Below, piece after piece: positions 11,000 to 21,799 of a DNA stretch of 64,000 bases. The stretch covers positions 15,221,616 through 15,285,615 of the forward strand of contig NC_084819.1 of NCBI RefSeq assembly GCF_963583255.1, read 5' to 3'. The stretch comes from Pyrus communis. Taxonomy: Eukaryota > Streptophyta > Magnoliopsida > Rosales > Rosaceae. Each line of letters opens with the position of its first letter. Position 1 is the first letter of the stretch. A program made the translations under genes and the position numbers. The notes under the pieces were generated by a model. It searched no databases and had not been told where the DNA came from. It saw only the letters and a list, made by a program, of their open reading frames with translations.

Positions 11000-13900
11000 A
11001 TGAAGCATTCATCTATGCACGATGGGAAGCAGATTTTGTCTAAATTCCTTCATGGGTTCATTCTTTTATACATGAGCAAAGGTCTGGAACCTGCAGCACT
11101 GTCAAGCAGTACTTTCGGAAATGAATCCGACAGACTGGCACTGCTAGACTTCAAGAAAAGGATCACTGAAGATCCTCAAAATATCATGAGCTCATGGAAT
11201 GATTCCACCGATTTCTGTGGCTGGAGAGGTGTTACATGTAACAATTCCAACAAAAGAGTCCTGACATTGAAGTTGAATTCTCAAAATTTAGTAGGCTCCT
11301 TACCCCCTTCTATTGGAAACCTCACTTATCTTACTGGGATTAACCTTACAAGCAACGGCTTCCATGGTGAAATTCCGCAAGAAATCGGCCGATTAAGAAG
11401 CTTGGAATATCTCAACCTGTCTTACAATTCCTTCGGCGGAAAAATTCCAACCAATATGTCTTATTGTACCCAACTAAAAGTGCTCAGTATTTATTTCAAC
11501 AAGCTTACTGGGTCGATTCCTGACCAACTCAGCTTGTTGTTGAACTTAAACCATCTATGGGTTGATTACAACAATCTCACCGGAACCATCCCTTATTGGG
11601 TAGGAAACTTTTCTTATTTGAAAACTGTTTATCTTGGCAGAAACAATTTACAAGGAATCATACCTAAGGAACTCGGGCGTCTAACAAGCTTGGAGATATT
11701 CTCACTTCAGGCGAATAATTTATCTGGTACGGTCCCTTCTTCAATCTATAATATTTCTTCCATAAACTTTTTCGATGTTCCTGAGAACCAGCTGCAAGGA
11801 GAGATACCACCAAATGTGGGCAATACTCTTCCTAATCTCATAGGGTTTTTCGCTGGTGCCAACAAGTTCACAGGGCGTGTTCCTGTCTCATTTGGAAATG
11901 CTTCTAGACTTGAGAGGCTTGATGTGTTCGGAAATTCTCTCACTGGGGCACTCCACGGTGAAAATCTTGGAAGCTTACGGAGCTTAGTTTGGCTAAACTT
12001 TGAAAAAAATAGACTAGGAAGTGGAAAACCCGGTGACTTGAATTTTCTTACTTTCTTGGCTAATTGTACTCGTTTGGAGACTTTACGTCTTTATGGTAAT
12101 CGTTTTGGAGGAGAACTGCCAGGATCGATAGCCAATCAGTCAACCCAACTAATTACTCTTACTCTGGGGGATAATATGATACATGGAGTCATCCCTGAGG
12201 GTATTGGAAATCTTGTGAACTTGACAGCCCTAGTACTAGAACATAACAATTTTGGTGGTACTGTCCCTGATACAATTGGGAAGCTTCAGAAATTAGTGGA
12301 GTTGTATCTGAATAGAAACAAACTTTCTGGGCCAATTCCTCCCTCCCTGGGTAACTTGTCTGCATTGACAAACCTCTACTTGGACTGGAATATGTTCGAG
12401 GGAAGCATCCCTCCAAGTCTTGCCAACTGCCAATTTCTACTGCTACTTTACCTTTCTCATAACAATCTATCTGGTTCCATACCTAAACAGCTGCTTGCGC
12501 TTTCATCCCTTTCCATTTCTTTGAACATGTCTCACAATTCTTTGACTGGTTCACTACCATCCGAAGTGGGTGATTTGGTAAATCTCGCAGAGCTAGATGT
12601 ATCAGAAAACAAGTTATCAGGTGAAATCCCACAAACTCTTGGTAGTTGTATAATGTTGGTGCGCCTGCATTTAGAAGGTAATAAATTTGAGGGAATAATT
12701 CCTCAATCTCTTAAAAAATTAAGAAGCTTGGAAGAAATAGATGTTTCGGGCAATAACTTATCTGGGCAGCTTCCTGAATTTCTAGGCAAGTTTACATTAC
12801 TTGAGAAACTTAATCTTTCTCATAATAATTTTGAGGGTGAATTACCTAAAGAAGGGATATTTTTGAACGCAAGTGGCGTGTCAGTTCTTGGAAATGATAG
12901 GCTCTGTGGTGGCATCCCACAATTGCGTCTACCTGCATGCAAAAAGCCCCATTCAACTCGAGGACTACTTGCCCTGAAAGTAGTCATCCCTATAGCTTCT
13001 TCTCTTGCACTCATAATTGTTGTATCGTGCTTTATTGCTGCTTGTTCAATGGTGAAAAGATCAAGACGCAAACCTGTGACTTTACGTTCTTATGAGGACT
13101 GGAAATCAGGTCTCTCGTACTCTGAACTCTCTGAATCAACTAATGGTTTCTCTATGGACAATCTGATTGGTTCGGGAAGTTTTGGTTCTGTTTACAAAGG
13201 GGTACTGTCAAGTGATGCAGCAATAGTTGCTGTTAAGGTATTGAACCTTCAACAACCAGGAGCTTCCAAGAGCTTTATTGATGAATGCAAAACTCTGAAA
13301 AGTATAAGGCACCGTAATCTCCTCAAGATCATAACTGCATGCTCAAGCATTGACAATCAAGGTAATGACTTCAAAAGTCTAGTTTTTGAGTTCATGGAAA
13401 ATGGAAGTCTAGATCCGTGGATTCATCCCAAAGGTGATGAGCAATTTCAAACAAAGAGAATATTGAGCCTTACCGAAAGACTAGATATTGCAATTGATGT
13501 TGCTTCTGCATTAGATTATCTACACTACCAATGTGAAACGCCTATTGTTCACTGTGATCTAAAGCCAAGCAATGTGCTTCTTGATGAAGACATGGTAGCC
13601 CATGTTGGTGACTTTGGATTAGCAAGGTTCCTTTTGGAAGCTTCAAATTCGAACAATCTTGCCGCAAGTCAAACAATGTCAGCAGGTCTAAAAGGTTCCA
13701 TAGGCTACATTCCTCCAGGTATGAGTTTCTATCATTTTCTTTATTGAGCCAACTCTGAAACAAGACCTAAATCCAAAAGGTCATTTGACTATGGCATTCT
13801 TTTGTGTATCCATTGGCAGAGTATGCCATGGGAGGCCAAGTTTCTATACTCGGAGATACTTATAGCTACGGGATACTGCTGCTAGAAATGTTCACAGGAA

Positions 13901-14256
13901 AAAGCCCTACCGATGACATGTTTATAGATGGTCAAAGCATTCACCGTTTCACAGCCATGGCGTTGCCAGACCATGTCATGGACGTTGTTGACCGTTCATT
14001 GCTCCTTGAAATATATGATCCGGATGGTGATGATGAAGAATACAACAATGAAATACAAGAAGGACCAATTACAAAATATCAAGATCGGAGCTCAGCCCAA
14101 GCGAAAAGATTGGAGGAGTGCTTGGTTTCTGTGATGGAAATAGGGCTCGCATGCTCTTCAATATCGCCCAAAGAGCGGATGCCAATGAATTTTGTTGTTA
14201 ACAAACTGAAGGCAATTAGAGAATCATACCTCAATCGAAGACGAACACGCTACTGA
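11000..14256 (+). CDS. LRR receptor-like serine/threonine kinase, subfamily XII (At3g47570/EFR/Xa21 type)
   Basis: Predicted cell-surface immune-type receptor kinase of 1051 aa. Exon 1 is 11000-13718 and exon 2 is 13820-14256; the GT-AG intron splits 'GYIPP|EYAMGG', as is typical of this subfamily. Order: signal peptide (about 1-31), LRR cap with FCGWRGVTC, about 22 LRRs (xNNLxGxIPxxxG), one transmembrane helix (about 655-680), basic juxtamembrane KRSRRK, then kinase (about 715-1040). The kinase has [17 protein letters not shown] and DFG. The catalytic loop is HCDLKPSN (Asp near 853), with Cys replacing Arg, so it is a non-RD kinase as in XA21, FLS2 and EFR. Family knowledge: such receptors bind microbial peptides with SERK co-receptors; the ligand is unknown. 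It is the intact paralogue of the pseudogene at 1578-8017. The start is supported by the signal peptide and by the conserved upstream sequence. Confidence 0.95.
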
Positions 14257-15650
14257 TGCTCAAGTAAGTATGTTGCCTAATTTAAACATGCATCCCCATA
14301 TATCTGCAAGCTATTCTTCCACAGTTCGTTATACGTCAGCTCTAATTTTCTTTCGAAATGTCTTTTAATTTAAAACCAATCTGCTTCGTATTAGAAGGCA
14401 TTGCAGTCGTGTGTTTTTTTTGTTTCTTCTCTTGCTTTGTAGATTACACGTTATATATTCAGTTCAAGCAGACGATGTGAGCTTCTGAATTTTTATGTCT
14501 ATCTTTTGTAAACATATTCGTTAGTTGGTCCCGAGCTCGATATTCTTTCCCCACTGAATATATCGCTTGTTAACTTTCTGTAAACCTCAAAATCAGTTGC
14601 AACTTTCCATTCAAACTTGCTTCTTTCGGTATTGAATTCCCGAATATTTGAGACATTTGGATTAAGATGGTAGAGTCTAGCCCATACTATTTATTCAAGA
14701 TTTAGAAATTTAGTCACGCGCGAAACCCTGTCTAGAACTCCAAAAAATGCGCAAATTCTTTATTACTAGGCTTATTTCATTTCTTGCACACACACCCTTG
14801 TTTTCTCCTTCAATAAAGTTCTCTGTAACTTACATCACATTCATTTCATGTTTTGATACCACCTAGTATCTACTAATGGGAACGATTATATGACAGCCTG
14901 TCTAACAAAGCTACTTATGCTATGTTTAATCATATTTATTTCTTGCATGCACCCTCTTTGGATATGCGTTTTTGAGGCATGTAGTAGTTTTGATATATAT
15001 TTTTCTAAAATTGTCAAAATAACTCATAGAGTTACGAATTCTCACATCATTGACCTTCCATCGCCAAGTTATACTTTATTATTTGGGTGTAGTATTGAAA
15101 TTTCTCATGTTTTGCACCAATGGACGTTGTACCATGTTGAATAATGAATCTCATTTGATTGATGATAGTTAATTTTTTGTGTTTGATGGATGGAGGGGTC
15201 AACGGTGTAATAGCCTATAACTTTAAAAGTTAATTTTGGTTTGTCAAAAAAAAAAAAAAAAAAAAATCTTATAAGGATGTCACATGCTATGCATGCGTTG
15301 GATGTTAAATTGTAGAGAAAATAAAAAGAAATTGAGTTAGAGGATTGACTGAAATTTCTGAAAAAGACAAAGTGGGAACCAATCAAACCCTCACTCGACA
15401 TATTTCACATTTTTCCTTTTACGTCATCCATATAAGTCGAACTCTATACCTTACACTTATAAGTAAAGTAAACCAAAGTTTAATTGAAACCTTTTCTTAT
15501 CTCCTTTCCTAGAGGGGTTGATTTGGGCCTATATCTTTTTCTCAGTAACAAACGTGTGCTAGCAAGCTAGTAGTGGGCTTTATCAAGATTTCATATCTAA
15601 TGGGTTTTGTGTATTGTAGGCCCAGAAGGCTCTTCTAGCCATCTAAAGTA

Positions 15651-16017
15651 GACTTTTTAGTCAAAATAGTCTATGAGATTTGCATAACTCCTCAATTTGG
15701 TCATTGAGATTTAAAATCAATAGAATTAGTCTCTGATTTTGTCCACCATCAATCGTACTAGTCCTTCATTGAAAAATCTCCATAAATAAGAATAGAATGG
15801 CTGAAATACCCTTAATTTTTATTAAATCATTTTGGCCCATTGTTTATTAAATTGAGGGTATATTTGTTACTTTGATCCTTATTTAACATAATTTTGCACG
15901 GAATGACTAAAATGATTAATGGTGGACAATCTCAATGACCACTTCTATTGATTTCAAATTTCAGGAACCAAAGTGATGTGTTATGCAAATCTCATGAATC
16001 ATTTTGGCTAACAAGCC
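15651..16017. mobile_element. Fold-back MITE of about 367 bp
   Basis: The left arm (tttagtcaaaatagtctatg, 'gagatttgcataactcc', 'accatcaatcgtactagtcc') recurs as an imperfect inverted copy in the right arm (ending 'gcaaatctcatgaatcattttggctaacaag'). The arms cover about 130 bp each. The edges are approximate and I could not fix the target duplication. No coding capacity. Confidence 0.75.
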
Positions 16018-16276
16018 AAAGAAAATTACTGGCACTTTCTCACGAAGTTTTCTCTAGTGTACATCAAAAGTACAAATTTATGTTGCACATGTGAGCAACT
16101 AAATTGTTTGATCTAATTAAATTTAACGACTCTTATTTATATATAACTTAAATGCACACTTTTTCATGTGTGAGAAAATTCAACTTTCTGACTCATTGAG
16201 TAATTGACTGGGAGAAGAAAGTTGCCTCAACTAGAGGCAAAGAATGCAAGTCACCCTGTCTAAAATCCGACCCGAA

Positions 16277-16440
16277 AACCATTCAATATTACGATCTGGT
16301 GATATTCCTCTTTATTTGAAAGTGAGAGGTCTTAGATTCAAATCTCATGGATGAGGAATTCAAGACCAAATTAGGCTACTCATTGTGTGGCTTAACCGAA
16401 CTTCACATCCCTTTAATGTAAAAATATCAAAGTATTAAAA
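16277..16440 (+). mobile_element. tRNA-derived SINE-like repeat, copy 1
   Basis: It shares a consensus with the copies at 37285-37411 and 59043-59165: 'ctggtgatattcctctttatttgaaagtgagaggtcttagattcaaatctc', then 'gaccaaattaggct..cattgtgtggctt'. The ggtctTaGATTCAAATC segment resembles a Pol III box B and the 'tggtgatattcc' segment lies where box A would be. It ends in an AT-rich tail with an (AT)n tract (16442-16459). Confidence 0.6.
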
Positions 16441-18494
16441 AATATATATATATATATATTCCGACCCAAAAATCAAATAATATTTTCAGCCAACCCAACC
16501 CAACCCAACCCAATCCAAGACCAGGTCCAGCTAACTAGTATTTTAATTTTCCTCGGGTCGATGACAACCCGGTAACCCAGGCGGAAACCAAGGCCTATGG
16601 CCCATTTACCATGAATTTTTGAACAGTTTTTAATATTTATAAATTACCAATAAATGACCATCAGCTGGGTCGCGTGACACAGTAACTGTCCAAAGAGTAA
16701 ACTCTACTACAACTATTTTTAAATAAATAAATTTCCAAAATTTTATGTGATCAAGTGAAGACCTGTAGGGATAAGGGATGAGTTTTGGAGGTTTTCTTGT
16801 TTATCAAAGACATTTAAATATTGCTAAGGCCAGGCTATTTCAGAAATATTAAACGATAATAACTGCTTATGAGAAGATGGAGCATACTTAGAGTGAACTG
16901 AACTAGAAAGATGAGAGAAGCTCGGGTTGGCCAAGTCCTTAACAACAAAATTCATCTCACAATAAGTACATGCATCATATTATATTTCCCGCGACGTTAT
17001 TTTGTAATTTTCCTTTTGTCGGGTTATTAGCCCATTTACTTAAAAAAAATATTGATCAATGGTAAGTCTTGTATATGCTAAGTAAAAGTTATCATTTATC
17101 CATTATATTATTCTAACAAGTTACTTTTTATAGATCGAGAGACATAATTTGAACCTATGATCGTTCTCAATATCAGAAGGAGAAATACCACTAAAATAAG
17201 AGCTACTTGATGTTTTAACAACCTTCAACATCGGAAGAGAGAATCAAACTTGCTATCAAAGTGCAATAGAGGATCTAGATTTGCTACTTAGCATAGCATA
17301 GAGGGTGTTGGATAGAGGAATCAGCTTCTCACGACTAATTACATAATACTAACGCCAACTTGCATTTGCCAATATATAGGATAGCAAGTGTGATGTTTTA
17401 TCGTAAACTGTCTCGGTACAATGCACAATATGATAAAGATCTTCATCAACAGGGCGACAAGACCATTGGCACATTACGGTTTCTTTCAACTAGCAAGTGA
17501 TACCTCTCGATCACTGTCAAATTCTGCAACCAAGGCTTATTATGTCTTTCTTTCAACCAGCAAGTAACCGAAAAATCCACAATTTTTGTCATATGAAAGT
17601 TGGATTAATGCAATGAGTCGAATGACGTTCGAATCTCCCAAAATATTCAATCCAAAACTTGATAGGCATTAGGCATTTTCCCTTTTTGTTTATCTACTCT
17701 ACCCTTGATTCATCAGCCACAAATATTCACAAGGCCCCTATAAAGAATGCAAACCTAATGGCGTGTTTATGAAACCGGAATGAAATAGAAATAAAGTAAA
17801 TTATACTTCTTGAAGCATTCGAGCGTTTATCAACATTTTAGTAACAAGTAAAGGTGGGATCCACTCAAAATCAAGAATTGAATTCTAAATCTCTTATAAT
17901 TGGATCTCCTTCAAGGAGGTGGTATCTAAATTCCAAAGAGACGCCTCTTTCAGGAATCCAACTTTTCTATTCAAACTATCCCTGCAACTTCTACCTTTCA
18001 GCCAAGTCAGCTGACTCTCTTGAACATTCACCAACTCAATCTCATCCATCATCGATGAGTTTCAAAGTTGAAGTTGGTGAAGAATAGGTTGTTGTTGGCA
18101 AATATTAGATTTATAACTTATTTGGTGCACATCTAACGAATACGAGATATAAAACTCGTTCAATGCGCATCCAGCATTCCAAATTCATCCAACACTTAAC
18201 AGGAATTAATTAGGCATCCAAAATGTTTAAATTATTAGTAATGATAGATGAGTGAAAGTTACTAGTTACTAGTTCAACTTAAACCTATTTAGGCACACCA
18301 ACGTAACGTTTGCCACTTTTTTCGTGCTTACCATTTGACACTAAAACAAATTAAGGGTTGAGATTGTCCGATCTGAAAAAGCAGTCATCACGGAGTATAT
18401 GATGCTCAAACAGTTAAAAAAACAGTTGGTTGGGGTTGCAAAGCAAGATTCGATTCAATTCAACCCAAATTACCGATGACGTGTCCCCAAGCTA

Positions 18495-18502
18495 CACGTG
18501 GC
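18495..18502 (+). promoter_or_regulatory. G-box/ABRE-like element of the CBM20 gene
   Basis: CACGTGGC lies about 48 bp upstream of the TATA box. This is the core bound by bZIP (ABF) and bHLH factors in plant promoters. Its position fits a role, but function is inferred only. Confidence 0.5.
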
Positions 18503-18542
18503 AACGGATCCGATCCTTTATCTCCCCACGAGGACCCACCGC

Positions 18543-18550
18543 TATATATA
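18543..18550 (+). promoter_or_regulatory. TATA box of the CBM20 gene
   Basis: TATATATA in a GC-flanked context, 160 bp upstream of the ATG at 18710, leaving room for a 5' UTR of about 125-135 bases that contains a CT-rich stretch (about 18615-18630). Confidence 0.6.
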
Positions 18551-18709
18551 CCACTAGAACTCGATTGCTCATTAGGAAAAAGTGACAGAGACCCCCACTA
18601 GCAAACAACCCAATACTCTCTCGCTCTCTCTGTGGAAATCCAGAAAGCAACAAACTTTGAGTGCAAGAGCAACTCGGGAGGGTTGATTCAGTGAGTCAGT
18701 GACCGAGTC

Positions 18710-19603
18710 ATGAGAACCCTGTCGAGTCCGAGTTCGAGGGTGGCGGCAGAGAAGAAGTGGGTCGGCGGAGAAAATGTCTTTCTCCGCAAGCTTGAACCTT
18801 GTTTTCTCAGGCCAAAGAGAAGCAGCGAGAATTTCCGGTTCTTGAATTTGGTGTGTTTTCTGAAACAGAGCAAGCCCATCAGACCACTCATTTGCCTCTC
18901 GTCAAAAACCCAGGTGGAATCTTTTTTTCGATTTTCTGAAAACCTTTCGTAATTTCAGTTATTTCGTTTCTTGTTTTTTGAAATTTTGGTGAAGTTTCCA
19001 TTTTTGTTTTCTCTGTTTTCAAAAATTCTAGAATGTGATGTTGTTCTTGCTTTTTGTGATCATTCTTTTCTTTGGGTTGCCAAGAAAGTTTGGAATCTTG
19101 CTTTTTCGGGTTGGGAAAGTTTGGAATCTTGCTTTTTTGGGCTGGGGCTAGATTCTTATTTTTTGTTTTTGTTTTTTGTATGTTTATTTATTTTGGAGTA
19201 GATTATTAATTGGCAGCTTTATGATGCATTGAAGATTATATAATCATTTTATTCGTTTAATTTATTTTTAATCTTGTTCTTGAAGCATTTTGTATCAGAG
19301 AATCAATCATGCAGTGTAATCGGATGTACAATATATACATATATATATATATATATGTATGTATATTATAATGTATGTGTGTATATATATTATATATACT
19401 CAAAGCAATATGATTGTCTAAGATTTATGATCAGTCTAATAATTTGTTTTCATTCTTTAGGAATGTTGTCATAATTTAAAATATTTCTTTGAAGAAGTTG
19501 TTTCCATATCTGATTTCTGAGCACTCTCTTTGCAGACAGAATTGGAGGTTGCAGATTCTCAAATGCAGGAAGCATGTAAGTTCTTGCCTTTTCTTTTAAA
19601 ATA

Positions 19604-19641
<38 letters not shown>

Positions 19642-21799
19642 CTATGTTTGTATATATGGGCATATTAATCTTACTGACAATGCCATGTTGTGCAGATCAT
19701 ACAAAAACTATTCATGTGAAATTCCAGTTGCAGAAAGAGTGCTCGTTCGGTCAGGAGTTCCTCATTGTGGGGGATGATCCTATGTTCGGTTTGTGGGATC
19801 CTGCAAGCGCAATACCGATGAACTGGTCGGATGGGAATGTGTGGACTGTTGAGATGGTGAGTGAAATCTACCAACAAGTGCAATTTTTTTGTTAGGTGAA
19901 TACCGGATTTGTGGTTTAATGTAAGTCTTTGTGTTTGATTAGGATATACCAGTTGGGAAATCGATTCAGTTCAAGTTCATACTAAAAGAAAGCACAGGGA
20001 ATATCTCGTGGCAGCCTGGCCCTGATCGGATTTTCCAGACCTGGGAAACTAAGAATGCGATCACTGTTTGTGAAGACTGGGCAGATGCTGAGCTTCAGAA
20101 AATAATAGAGGAAGATCGAGTTTCAGATGAAAGCGATGGTTCCAATGCTAATGCAGATATGTTGATTGTGGATGAGAACCTGACACAGCCGAATGATGAA
20201 CTGGCTTTCAATATAACCAATGAACCTACGATCACCAATAGTAACACTGATCCGGCAGAGAAGCCATTAGTGGAACCATGGAAGGAACAAATTGGTGCCG
20301 GAAATGGTTCTCCTTCACAAGAGAATGTGACCCCTAAATGGCCAAATGCATATGTGGAATCATATGAGGAACCAGTTGCTGCAAGAGCTGCAGTGCTTAA
20401 TGAAGAGAGAGTTATTTTTCCGAGCGAGGATTGTGCAGCCATCTCAAGTAAGGAGTTGTTGGTGGCAGACAACATTTTCGGAAATAATGGTGGAGCTGCA
20501 ACAGTAATGAACCTTTCAAGCACTCAAATCGAGGGAAGTCTAATTAACTACGAAGAAGGTCCTGTTCTGGTACCTGGGCTGACTCCTTCACCACCTGTTC
20601 CAACTGAAGAAGCGAACAAAGAGGGCATCGACAAACAGATGTCTTTTGATGGTTCGGTTGGAGCCTTTGAAGCTAAGGATCGTAATATGCCAGAGGTAAC
20701 TGCTTGATGAGAGTGACGTATCTTTTATCTTTTTCTGTTTCTTCTTGTACTGCATTTACCTCATCCCTGAAATAACAATCCATTCCATTTCCGTAAAACT
20801 GCAAGTTGTCCAGGGCTATAGGAGAGATTCTTTACTACTAGGTAGTTTTTGGTTTCATCTTGTATGTTGTTGGAATCTATGTTTTCCTTGAAGAGAAGTT
20901 CATGATGATGGTGTATGGCAAGGCAATTATTTAATTTCATCGAAATTGAGCAATCGTCTATAAATTCTCATGAAGAAAAGTTCATGTTATATCTTACAAT
21001 CATTAACCAACAAAGTAGACCAGCTTCGCACAATATCATTGCAGTGTAATTAACGTTGTAAATATAAATCCCGAGCCAAACATTCTCCTATTGCAAATCG
21101 AAACTGCGCTGTCTGATTCAAATCGAAACTATTAACACTCTGGAATATGACACCAAATTATCTATCAAGCATTTTGTTTATATATTTTGTTTCTGCTGGC
21201 AATTCATGAGCATTTCCATATGGTCAACTATTCATATGTAGAGGGACCCTATTCCTAAAAACATATGAAAGAGTTCATATAATCATGATTATGATCAAAG
21301 TTAGACCGCCGATCATGATGAATAATTTTTCCTTGCCATGCATAAGGCGATGTATTGTTGCCGAACAGCAGTATTTGATTTAGATGTTCTTGTCCCTTGA
21401 TTATGCTATTATTGATGTTCTCCTTTCTGTTATCTTTTCGTGGCCTCAAACAAATGGATTCAGCTAGAAGAGAAGCAAGAACAGTACAGTGACTTACCTC
21501 AAGAAGTAACTAATGTAATGATCAACGCTAATGAGGAGAATTTTGACGATGAAATCAAGCAAACACCTCACCCTGCAAATAAGGAAGAACAGTTCCACTC
21601 AGAGCCAGTCAATGATAAGGTCTTGTGCAATGACCAACCTCAAGTGGAAACAGCTGCCGCAATCAATGATAATGAAGAGAATTCTGCTAAAAAGGAAGAA
21701 CAGTCCGACTCAGAGCCAATCAACGAGGTCTTGCACAATGACATGCAATGGGGTCGTAAGATGCTGCAGAACCTTCTGTCTAACTTCAGATTGCAATAG
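18710..21799 (+). CDS. CBM20 starch-binding-domain protein (At5g01260-like)
   Basis: 497 aa from five exons: 18710-18913, 19536-19575, 19696-19856, 19943-20695, 21464-21799. All junctions are GT-AG and the phases close. Exon 1 (68 codons) is Ser/Arg/Lys-rich and reads as a probable chloroplast transit peptide. A carbohydrate-binding module family 20 spans about residues 82-183: HVKFQLQ, the VGDDPMFGLWDP core, W-D-G-N-VWT, then FKFIL and WQPGPDRIF. The conserved tryptophans that contact starch are present. The rest is acidic, low-complexity sequence with no catalytic domain and a short conserved-looking tail (MQWGRKMLQNLL). Family knowledge: CBM20 domains bind alpha-glucans. A role in starch granules is an inference. 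It converges on the CPL2 gene. Exon 5's acceptor (21463) is the least certain junction. Confidence 0.88.
19604..19640. repeat. (TA)n(TG)n microsatellite in intron 2 of the CBM20 gene
   Basis: A TA run followed by about twelve TG units lies between exons 2 and 3. A second, TA-rich tract lies in intron 1 at about 19339-19356. Confidence 0.95.

Larger units (their letters stand above)
14257..18709. other. Intergenic region with MITE and SINE-like copies
   Basis: No gene seen. It contains a poly-A tract at 15246-15266, a fold-back MITE at about 15651-16017, a SINE-like copy at about 16277-16440 ending in an (AT)n tract, and possible MITE debris at about 17760-18060 ('aatggcgtgtttatgaaaccggaatg'). 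The last 250 bases form the promoter and 5' UTR of the CBM20 gene. Confidence 0.6.

Noticed and set aside
15246..15266. Poly-A tract as the end of a processed retrogene
   Set aside because: No coding sequence or target duplication was found upstream; it is probably a simple-sequence tract or a SINE tail.
17854..18087. 77-codon plus-strand frame upstream of the CBM20 gene
   Set aside because: It sits in apparent MITE debris, ends before the promoter and has no recognisable motif.
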